Assembly (NCBI RefSeq): GCF_001404985.1
Contig: NZ_JRLF01000009.1
Coordinates: 535,513 to 599,512, forward strand
Length of the DNA: 64,000 nucleotides
Origin: Flavobacterium aquidurense
Lineage (GTDB): Bacteria > Bacteroidota > Bacteroidia > Flavobacteriales > Flavobacteriaceae
Reading direction: 5' to 3'
The notes beneath the pieces are model-generated. The model did no database searches, had not been told where the DNA came from, and saw only the letters and a program-made list of their open reading frames with translations. Both the position numbers and the translations under genes were made by a program. Shown one piece after another: positions 9,901-21,900 of this stretch; position 1 is the stretch's first letter; each line of letters starts with the position of its first letter.

Positions 9901-12900
9901 GTACTGCTTTGAAGTACTGTTGCTCCTTTAATAAATTCATATTTAATGAAGTTACCAGAACCACCAGTTACATTGTTTACTGTAATTGTAGCCAGATTAT
10001 TTCCGTTAGTTCCAGGAGTACAGCCAAATTGAGTAACAACCGGATCAGGAACTGTAATTACAGCTGGCTGACCTATTGTAACATCTTCTAATGCTTTACA
10101 ACCTCTACCTGAAGTAACTGTTACGGTATATTGTCCTACAGGTAATCCTGTAAACACTCCAGATGTTTGATCTGGTCTTGTAACTGGTCCAGCAGTAATA
10201 CTATAGTAATAAATAGGGTTATTATTTACACCTGTTTCATCAATAGTAGCAGTAATAGTACCATCTGTAAATCCGTTACAAGTTACATCAGTTCCTTTTA
10301 CAAGTAAACCTTGAATGTCTGTAGCTTTTTCAATATCAAACTCAACTGTATCTGTACAATTAGTTGTTAAATCTGTTACAATAATAGTATGATGTCCGTG
10401 ATTAACATTATTAAATGTTCCTGACGTCTGACCAAAGTTACCATCTAAACTATAGCTATAATTTGCAGGAGTTGCTCCTCCGGTAGCCGTAGCAGTAACT
10501 ATACCATCTACGAAGTTACAACCTGGCAATTTAGTTACCACAACATCTAAAACTAATGGTGGTAAAATATTTACTACAGCTGTTGTTGTTACTTCACAAC
10601 CATTACCATCTTTTACTGTTACATCATAGGAACGAGCATCAGTAACTGTGAATGTTGGATTAGATTGGAATCCGTTACCAATACTATAAAGGATTGGTGC
10701 TACACCTGTAACTCCGGTAATCGTAAATGTATACGTTCCGTTTGTTGCATCCGGACATTGACTGAACGGAGCTACACTTGGAGTTGTTGGTAATGCATCC
10801 TCAATAATTGTTTGAGTTTTTGTAGCAGGACATCCGTTAAGATCTTTTACATAAATATCCCAAACCATGTTTGCTCCATTGTTTGTATCTACCACAATCG
10901 TAGGATTAGCTCCAAACGTTGTTGGAACCGGAGATCCCTGAACTACTGCTGCATAACCGTAAGCTTGCGTTCCGCCTGTAGCAGTAATTGTAATTATAGC
11001 TTTTTTATTGTTACAATTAATATTTGTTGCAGTAGATGTGAAATCCAGAACAGCCGGCTCACCAACTACAAAATTAATTACCTGACGCTGACATCCTGAA
11101 ATATTATCTAAAACAGTAAATGTATAACTACCTGCTGTTAAACCTGTATATGTAATAACATCTCCAACTTTTGTAGCAGTTCCTGCAATTGGCGAGATAC
11201 TATATCCATAATTAGCCGGAGTAATATAGTTCGTTACCGTAAAGGCTACTGAACCTGTATTACCACCATTACATAATACATCGCTTAATAACTGAGCAGT
11301 TACATTGATTTTATCAGACTCTTTTATTACAATCGCTTTAGTTGTACTACAACCGTTAGCATCTGTAACTTTTATTTGATAATTATCCGGTAATAATCCA
11401 GGGAAAATACCCGTTGTATTGTTTGCTACTGCTGTTGCAGGTGAAACAATTTCATATTTATATGGTCCTACACCACCGGTTACTGCGGTTACAGTAGCTG
11501 TAGAAGTTCCTCCTACAGTGTTACAGTAAATTGGTGTTGCAGTAATATTCATATCTGTTGGCGGCGTGTAAGGATTTACGACTACAGAGTTAGTAACTCT
11601 ACATCCTTTAGAATCGATTACAACATAGTAAACCGTTTTTGGACTCACTATAGTACTTACCGTTAATGTTGGAGAATCTCCAAAAGTAACTCCGTTATCA
11701 AAACTATATTTATATCCAGGTGTACCATCAGCAGCAGTTAAGGTAACAACTGCATCCTGAGGAGCATTAGTTAAGCTACAACCAAATGGTGTAACTACTG
11801 CCGTTGCTGTTAATACAACTGGCTGTGAAATTACAACAGTTTCGCTTACAACACATTTTTTAGCATCTCTTACGTAAACTGTGTAAGTATTTGCAGTTAA
11901 TCCAGCAAAAATGTTAGATGGCTGATATGTTGTACCGTTAATACTGTATTCGTAAGCAGGAAGTCCGCTTCCGGCTGTGATTGTAATACTTCCGTTATTG
12001 CCACCATTACAACTTACATCTGATTTAGTTGTAGAAATTGTAGGCATTACAATAGGATTTACAACTACAGGAAGTGAAACTGCCTGACAGTTTTTACTAT
12101 CTGTTACTGTAAAAGTATATGTTCCAGGAATATTTGTTGTGTATGGAGAAGTTGCCGGTGAAGGTGCACCTCCATTAAATGAAACCTGATAATTATTATA
12201 TGTCAATGATCCCTGAGTAGCTGTCAATGTAATTGTAGCCAAGTTAGGAGCGGCACATGTTAAATCCTGTAATTTAGCCTCTAACAATAGTTCCTGATCA
12301 AGGTTGTAAACATAAGGCGTAACCGCATCACAATTGTTTGCATCTCTTACATAGAAAGTATAAGAACCCGGTGCATTTAATACGAAGTCTGGGCTAGATT
12401 TAAATCCGTTACCAATACTGTACATTAAAGGACCTACTCCGTGACCTACCAAAGTAACATTTACCGGAGCGCCATCATAACAAACACCTGTAATTGGGTC
12501 TATTGTTGGTCTTGGATCTGTTACGATAGTCAATGGTAATTGTGCGATACATCCTTTTGAATCTTTTACATAAGCAATCCATGTTTTAGACGGATCTAAA
12601 ATAGCATTAGGACTAGCTTTATAATCACTGGCAACCGGAGTTGCAGGAGTTGCAACGAAAGCATAAGTATAGTTTGGAGTTCCTCCAGAACCTATAACAC
12701 TCACTTTTGCACCAAAACTACAGTTTGCATTAACATTAGAAACTAATGATAAATCTAATGGTACAGCCGGTTGGCTAACCACTACAGTATTTGTAGCGAC
12801 ACAACCTGTTGCAACATCTACAACATCAATTTTATAAGAACCTACAGCTAAATTTACAAGAGTAACTTTAGGGTTTGTATGTGTTCCTGCAACGGCAACA

Positions 12901-15900
12901 CCGTTGATTGAATATGTATATGATCCGGCAAAATTACCTACTGTAAATTCTACAGAACCATTTGGAGTTGCCGCTGTTTCGTTACAGCTCACATCTTTTA
13001 TTAATTGACCAGAAACTGTAATATTTGTTACTGGTTTTATTGTGTATGATTTTTGGAATGAACATCCATTTGCATCAGTTACTTTGAAAACATAAGTATC
13101 TGGCCCAAGTCCTGCAAAAACATTTGATGTGCCGTTATCCACTGTAATTGGCGATACGATTTCATATTTAGTAATTGCATATCCACCTACTACAGAAACT
13201 GTAATACTTGTTGTTGGGGCGTTACAAGTGATTGCAGCACCAGCAAAAGTTAAGTTTGTAATTTTTTGGTATGGATTAACCGTTACCGTATTATCAAACG
13301 TACACCCTTTAGCATCTTTAACATAATAGTGAATAGTTTGTACTGCACCATTATCCAGAACTGCTAATGTATTAGCGTCATTGTATACCGCAGAACCATC
13401 AAAATTATATTTGTATGGAGCTGTTCCTGTACCTGTAGTAACATTTACTGTTACAACTGCCGGCTGAGCAACATTACTTGTATTACAAGAATACGGTGTT
13501 ACGGCTGCAGTAGCTGCAAGAACTGCCGGTTGTCCAACTGTGAAAGGTTTAGACAATGAGCATCCTCTACCTGAGAATACTGTAATTGAATACGTTCCTT
13601 GTGGTAAATTAGAGAATATGTTATTTGTTTGTACTGATCCCGGAGGAACTGGTAAGATAGAATACGTGTAAACTGGATTATCGCTGTTAGCAGCAAGATT
13701 TACAGTAATCGTACCATCGCTAGATCCGTTACAAGAAGCATCGATTACAACAGCAGTAAAATCTACAGGTGTTGGAGCAGATAACTCAACAGGAGCATTT
13801 GCAGTACACAATGTATTTGTATCTGTAATAGTAATTGTATAAGCACCTGCAGGAACACCTGAAATAACATTACCTAAAATAGTTCCCACATTAGGAGTGA
13901 TACTATATGAATAAGTACCTGAACCTCCTGAAGGTGTCAATGTTATAACGCCATCGTTATTCGCACAAGTTGGTAATTTAGTAATCGCAGGTACTACTAA
14001 AAGAGGTTTTTCGATTACGATCGATTTAGTGTCAATACAACCGTTAGCATCCTTGATACTAATTGTATTTGAACCTGAATTAAGACCTGTAACATCATAT
14101 GGTAAACCAGGAATACTTGCATATAAACCGTTGTTTACACTTATAGAATAAGGTGCAACACCTGCAGTAGTTTGAGAAACTCTCACTACATAAGTTCCTT
14201 CAGCCACACATTTGTCTACAACTGCTAAAGCAATTACCGGACTTGGTGCTAAAGATATAGTCGTACTAACTCTGTCTGTACAGCCATTTGCATCTTGTAC
14301 AACAATATCCCAATTAGTTCTTGTTGCATAATTTAGGCTTAAAACATTGCCTGTATTGAAAACTGTAGGCGTGAAACCAACAGCTCCAGCCGCGTATTTA
14401 TAAGGACCTGTTCCTCCTGTTGTAGTCAGAGTAACCTGAGCATTAACATTACAAGTAGCATCTACAACTGCAGTGATAGCAGTTTTAAGAGGTTGAGCTG
14501 GTTGCGTTATGTCAAATGTATAAGCATTAGAACATAATGTACCTGTAGACTCAGAAACTTTTAGAACATAGTTTCCTGCTGGTAAGTTTGGTATCGTATG
14601 AGAAACCGGACCACCTGGAGAACCTGTTAATGTTCCAGCTATTGCCGGAGTAACCGGTAATAAAGTTAAAGCATTTAAAACAACATAATTAATTACAGAA
14701 ACTGACGAGTCGTAACCGCTAACAGTAAATTGTAAAGTTCCTGTTGAAGTACCTGTACAAGTAACATTAGTCGCTGTTGTACCTGTAATAACTATTCCTG
14801 ACGGAGGAGGAGGAGTTTTAAATTCTAAAATAGAGATACAATCATTAGCATCTTTTACTTGTAAGTAATAAGTAGTTCCGTGTTGTAAACCTATAAATGT
14901 ATAAGTAGGACTTGTTTGTGCAGGGCTTTCAGTTAAAGGTTGTCCAAAAATAGAATATTTATAATCTGGTGTACCTCCTGAAGTAGTCACTGTAACATTA
15001 ACACCTGTAGCACAATTGTTTGAATCTACAACGGCAGTCATACTTAAATATGGTGGTGTTTCAATTCTTAATTTACCACTTTTAAATTCACAACCTACTG
15101 CATCTACAACGGTAATATAATAATCTCCAAAGTTTAAGTTTGCAAATTTATGAACCGCAGTTGCAGCAGCACCTGTTTCAGTATAAGTATCAATTTGTGT
15201 AAATGTATTATCGTATAGTCTGTAAACGTATGGAGCAACTCCACCTGAAACTACATTAAGGTCAAAACTACCAGGCGTATTTAAGTTACATAAAATTGCA
15301 TTACGCACTATATTAACAACAATTGGAGCTGGATTATTCAACGTAATTGTTGCAGGTGCAGAAGTACAGCCTTTAGCATCTTTAACCACATAGTTATATG
15401 TTCCTGCAGATAATCCACCAAAAACATTTGTAGATACAAAAGTAGCACCGTTATCAATACTGTAAGTAAAAGGAGAAACTCCTGATGTAGCTACCAATTT
15501 GATAGAACCATCTGTGTAAGCGTTACAAGTTGGGTCAACTTTTGTAGCTGTTACAGCAATACTTTGCGGTGTTGTTGTAGTAACTTTATTTGTGATTTTT
15601 TTACAACCTGCTGCGTCAGTTACCTCAAAATAGTAATCACCGGCAACAGTTGTTGTATATGTATTTCCTACCAAATCCGGAGAAGTACCATAAGTAACTC
15701 CACCATCTGTAGAAACTAAATAAGTATAAGGAGCTAAACCTCCGCCTGCATTAATAGTAATACTTGCTCCAGCTGGAGTTAAACAAGTAATATCGCTAAC
15801 TAAAACAGCATTTGCTGTTAAAACAGAATTAACTGTAACTGTAGCAGTAGCTGTACAATTATTAGCGTCTTTAACCGTAACAATATATGTTCCAGGAGAA

Positions 15901-18900
15901 GTCACTGTAAAAGTATCTGCAGGGCTTGGTGTAACACCATTACTAATAGAATACGTTAAAGGTGCAACACCTCCTGTACCAACAGCTTTTATTATAAAAG
16001 ATGTTCCTGTAGAAGTACATTGATTTGTAACCGAAGCCGTAACAGTAGGTGCTACATCTGTAGTAACTGCTACATCTAGTTTAATCAAACAACCATTTGC
16101 ATCTTTTACCCAAATATCCCAATCTGTAATTGTTGCATTAAGGTTAGCCGTGTTATTTGATACATAATCAGCTGAAGTAGGTGCAACATTATTTTGTACA
16201 TAAGCATAAGAATATGCTGTAGTTCCTCCAGTAGCATTAACTGTTACTTTTGAAGTAGTTACATTACAATTCGCATTTACCACATCAACAGTAGCTGCAA
16301 GAGCTTGAGTTGGTTGTGTAATTGTAACTGATTTATTGTCTTTACAATTTGTAGTGTTATCAGTTACCTCAAGATTATAAGTACCGGCAACTAAACCATT
16401 TAATGTAATAACATCACCTGTTGTTGCAGTTGTATAAGGTAATCCTGCAGGAGTAGAAGTTACTGCAACAGCATAATTTCCTGTTGCGCTAAAGCCACTA
16501 ATAGTGAATCTTGCTGAACCTGTATTTCCTCCAAAACATAAAACATCTGTTAATTTAGATGCTGTAACAGCAATTGGTGTAAGACTATTTACAGTATAAG
16601 ACTGAATTGCAAAACATCCGTTTGCATCAGTAACTTTAAAAGTATAAGTATCCGGAGTTAATCCTGTGAAAATTCCTGTTGTAGCTCCTGTTACATTTGT
16701 AACAGCAGAAGCCGGAGCAGTAATTACATAAGCTAAACTTCCAACACCATTTGTAGTAGTAACTGTTACTGTACTTGTAGTACTTGCAGCAGGAGCACAT
16801 AAAATTGGTGTACCGGTAATTGATGCAATAATTGGTGGATCTAATTTTTTTACAACAATTTGTTGAATTGCTGTTGTACATCCTTTTGCATCTTTAACAG
16901 AATAGTTGATCGTTTGATCATTTCCGTTATCATTAATTGTTAAGGTATTATTGTTACTATATGGGCTTCCATTGAAGCTATATTCATACGGAGCTGTACC
17001 AGTTGTTGGTACTGCAATTGTAATCGTAGCAGATTGTTTTGTATTTGTAACACTACAAGTAAAATTAGTAGCAGTAGCAGTAGCTGTTAAAGTAGTAGGC
17101 TGAGCAATAGTTACAGCTACAGTATTTGTACAGCCTTTACTGTCTTTTACATAGAAAGTATATGAACCTGCTGCTAAATTTTCGAATAATGAAGTTAAAG
17201 CATAAGTTGTTCCATTAGAACTGTATGTATATCCTCCTGAACCACCAGCTCCTGTTAACTGAACAGAACCTGTTGCTGAACCATTACAAGAAGCATCAAC
17301 TTTTACAGCAGTAACAGTTGGGTTTGTAATTGGGGCAACAGTAGTCGATGTAGTAGTAGAACATCCGTTAGCATCTGTAATTACAAATGTGTAACCATCA
17401 GCGTTAGCCGGAGTTACAGAAATTGTAAATGATGTTCCAGCTATAGGACCAACCGGAGAACTTGGTGTTCCCGATCCTTTTGTTACTGTATAAGTATATG
17501 GTGCTTTTCCTCCTTTAACATCAACTTTGATAGTCGCGTCTGGAGTACCTGTACAATCTAATTCTTTAGTCACACCTGCCAAAGCAGATACCTGAGGATA
17601 AACAGTTACCGGAGTAGCTGCACTAGTTGTACAACCATTTTTATCCTTAACTGTAACTGTGTATGTTCCTGCAGTTACTGTAAAAGTATTACCTGGCTGG
17701 AAGTTCGTTCCATCAATACTGTAAGATAGAGGATTTAATCCCGTAGCATTTGCCGTAATCGTAAAGCTTGAGATCGAACCTGTCTGACATTGGTTGTCAA
17801 CCGTAACTGAAGTAATTACCGGTTTGGCATCTACAGCAATAGTGATTGGGAAATTATCTGTACAACCATTAGCGTCTTTAACGTAAACGATCCAGTTTAA
17901 TACTGTACCATTCACAGTATTAACTGTCAATACATCATCATAAACTGTAGGAACCGGAGCTCCTTGTCTTGCAACAGCATAGGTGTAAGCAGGAGTTCCT
18001 CCTGTTGTAGTAGCTGTAATTTCAGCTGTAAATTTATTACAATTTACTGTAGTTGCCGTTGCAGTAACGTCTAACACCGCAGCTGGCTGCGCTAAAATAA
18101 CTGAATAAGTAGCCTGACATTTTGTTAATCTGTCTGTTACAGTAATTGTATAAGTACCTGCAGGCTGAGCCGCAGTAACAGCAATAGTTGTTGTTGCCTG
18201 GCTTACATTTGTAGCTTGTTGAATAATTGTATTAGCAGCGTTTCTAATAATGTAGTCGAATCCGCTTGCTTTTACTCCACTAACTGTAAATTCAATAGTT
18301 CCTGTAGATCCAAAACATTTAATGTTAGTAAGTACTGATCCTCCTGCTGTAATATCAGAAGTACCTTTTATAGTGTGACCTTTTGTAAATAAACAATTTG
18401 TAGCAGTATCAGTAGCCTGGAAAATATAATCACCAGGAGCTAATGATTTAAAGTCACCCGTTGTATTTGTCGCAGGATTAAATCCGGCAGGACCTGAAAT
18501 AATTTGGTATGTGATAGTCGCTAAACTTCCAGATTTTACAGCTGTTAAAGTTACATGTCCGCCTGGAGGAGTTGTAGAACAATCGTATCCGCTATCAACA
18601 ATAGTGATATCTGTGATTTGATCTAAAGCACCAATAGTAATCGATAATGGTCCAAGCTGACAATTATTAGCATCTTTAATATAAGCTGTCACTGTTCCAG
18701 CTGTTGTTGTAGAGAATGTATTTGTTGTTGTAAAGTTAGTAGTTCCGTTAAAACTATACGTATAAGCACCAGTTCCTCCACCAGCAGTAACTGTAACTAC
18801 TGCAGGAACTGTTCCTGTAGCACTACATTTAATTGTTGTAGCAGCAATTGATCCTGTTACAACTGTAGGTTGCGTTAATCTTATAATTGCACTTGCAGAA

Positions 18901-21900
18901 GTACAACCTTTACTATCTCTAACCTGATAAGTATAATCAACGTTTGGACTTAAATTAGAGTATAACGTATTTGTTGACCAACCTAAATTGTTAAAGTTAT
19001 ATTCATATCCGCCTGAACCACCAGCACCAAGTAATTCAACTGTACCGTTTTGTAAGCCATTACAAGTAATTTGTGTTGGTGAAGCAGTAACAGTAGGATT
19101 TGTTATTGGGCTAATAGTAGCAGTAACAGTTGTAATACATCCTTTAGAGTCTGTAATTTCAAAAGTATAAAGTCCTGCTCCGGTTGTAGCTGAGTAATTA
19201 AAGGTATTACCTGTAACATTTACAACACCGCCATAAGCTCCGGTATCTTTTTTAACTTTATAAGTATATGCAGCAACTCCATCTGTAATGTCAACTTTAA
19301 TAGTTGCATTAGGAGTTGTACAATCTAATGTTTTTGTAATTGAAGCAGCCGCTTTTAATTCCGGTGCAATAACAATATTTGAAATTGTTACAGGACAGTT
19401 ATTACTATCTGTAACTGTAATAGTATGTGTACCTGGTCCAACATTTGTAAATGTATTCGTGTTTTGTGCAGGTGCACCATCTAAACTATATGTTATAGCT
19501 CCTGTACCTGTTGCAGTTACTACAAGTGTAGCTCCTTTATTAGATGAGAAACAATAATTTGAAGTAGCAGCCAAACTTGCTGTTGGCAATACTGGCGCAT
19601 CTACAACTACTTGCGCAGACGCAGTAGAAGAACACGCATATTGATCACGGGTTACAACAGTATAAGTTCCTGTAGGAACATTTGCAAAAACTCCAGTGTT
19701 TTGGAAAGCTCTTACAACTGTAACGCCATTTGCAGCTCTTAATTCGAATTCATAAGCAGGAGTTCCTCCAGTTGCAGTAGCTGTAATTGTTGCTCCTGTA
19801 GTACAAGTTGCAAGTTTAGTAACTTTTGCATCAATTTTTAATTCGGCAGGAACACCAATAGGCTGGCTAAATGGGAAACTACAACTTGCAGCTTTATCAT
19901 CATAACGAATTAAAATATTGTATGTTTTACCTGTTAATCCAGTAACTGTAACAGGAGATGTTTTAGAGTTTGTCCACGTTGTTCCGTTATCTAATGAATA
20001 ATCAAAACCATAAGCAGTTCCAAAATTTTGAGCTGATAAAGTAATTTCTCCGTTATTAGCACCAAAACAAGTAAGGTCTTTATGTCCTACGATTGCAGCA
20101 GAAAATGCTTTATCCGTACCCACAACAACTGGGAAATCTTTTGTAGCAAGACAAGATTCCGGTATCTGGCGAACCCAGATATCATCTATAAGTACATCAT
20201 TACCATTAAACTCATTACTGTATGATCTAATTACAAAACTCAAATTAGTTTTACCAATACCAGGATTTAATGTTAACTCTTTATATTCCCATTTTTCAGT
20301 TTTAGGAACAACCCATGGGTTAGACGTGTCTGTGGTAGCAACGATTTCTTCTGGCCCACCTACATTATTTAAATTGTTTACTAACTGAATCGTTAATTTT
20401 GGATCAGCGTGAGATGTCGATGTTTTTACAATAAGATTCTCTGCCCATAGCGAAATAATTACAGACTGATTATCAATAACATCTTTAATTGGTTTACTAT
20501 ATAAAATACCTCCAATTCCTGCAGAACCTCCTACGTTTACACATAGAAATCTTCCTAACGGATCTTGTGGAACGGTATGATCTTTTGCAAAAATCCAAGA
20601 ATTTCCAAAAGTAGTTTTAATAGAACTTGCTACTGCATATTTACCATCATTGATTTGGTAATCGTTAAAATCTCCACAAGGATATCCAACTGGGTGTGGC
20701 GTAGATTCGTCTTCAAAACAATAAGCAGGATTAATTCCCGGAGTAGTTGTGTAACCACCTTTACCAAAATCTTCCTGTAATAAATTACTATAAGTAGAAA
20801 CTGTAGTTACTGTATACTTAACAGAAATTGTATGTGTTCCTGACGGAACATTTGCAAATACGTTATTTGTAATTGGAGTATTTGGAATACCATTTCTAAA
20901 ATATTCATATTTATAGTTTGCAGATGTACCGTTTGTAACCGTTACTGTACTTGTTGCAGTACCGTTACAATTAAATACAGGATCTTCAACTTTAATAGTT
21001 GGTTCAGCTGGTTTTTGATCCAGAGTTACCGTGTAAGGAATTGTATACTCACAACCAACTGCATCTTTAATTTTTAGGATGTAAGAACCTGGCAATACAT
21101 CTTTTTCATTTGTTGCCTGCCATGTTGCACCACCATCAAAACTGTACTGATAAGGAGTAGTTCCTCCTTGTGCATTATTAATTCTTAATTTACCACCTTG
21201 TTGACCTAATGTACATCCTGCCAATGCAGCTACACCACCAGATGCTGTTACAGCAGATGTTGGTCCGGCAATGATTTTTTGTACCGCAGGATCTGAACAG
21301 TATTTAATAGTTGGCTGACCAAATTCAGGAGTATAAGCTATACCATATCTTACTACTACATTATAAGTTCCAGGTTGTAAATTAGAGAATACAGGATTTG
21401 TTTGATAAGTTCCTCCATTATTAATACTGTAAGACATACTATATCCGTTAGCATTAGTAACATTTACTCTAATTTCAGAGTTATCATTATAACAAGTACT
21501 GTTTGTATTTGTAATTGTATAAGTTGGTTTTGTACTATTAGGAACTACAACAGTTCTTGTTAATGTACAGTTATTTTTATCTACAATTTTAATTACATAC
21601 GTTCCCGGAGCAGTAACTACATATTCATTTGAAGTTTGAAAAACAGTATCACTATTTATAAAATAAGAATACGGAGTATTTCCACCTTCTGCAGTAATTT
21701 TAATTTTTCCATCACTACAAGCTGTCAATGGTTCTACTAAAGTAGCCGTTGCTTTATACTCGTTCCAAACCTGACCTATATAAATATATTTTGTGTCTTT
21801 ACAACCATCATCTGTAGAAACTTCTACAACATAGTTTTTATTGGTCGTTAAATTATCAAAAGTATATTCAGCAGCAGCAACTGGTCCTATATTATATAAT

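Noticed and set aside
8900..19340. CRISPR array or IS-type repeats
   Set aside because: The periodicity is within a single open reading frame and reflects protein modules; no short identical repeats with unique spacers exist.
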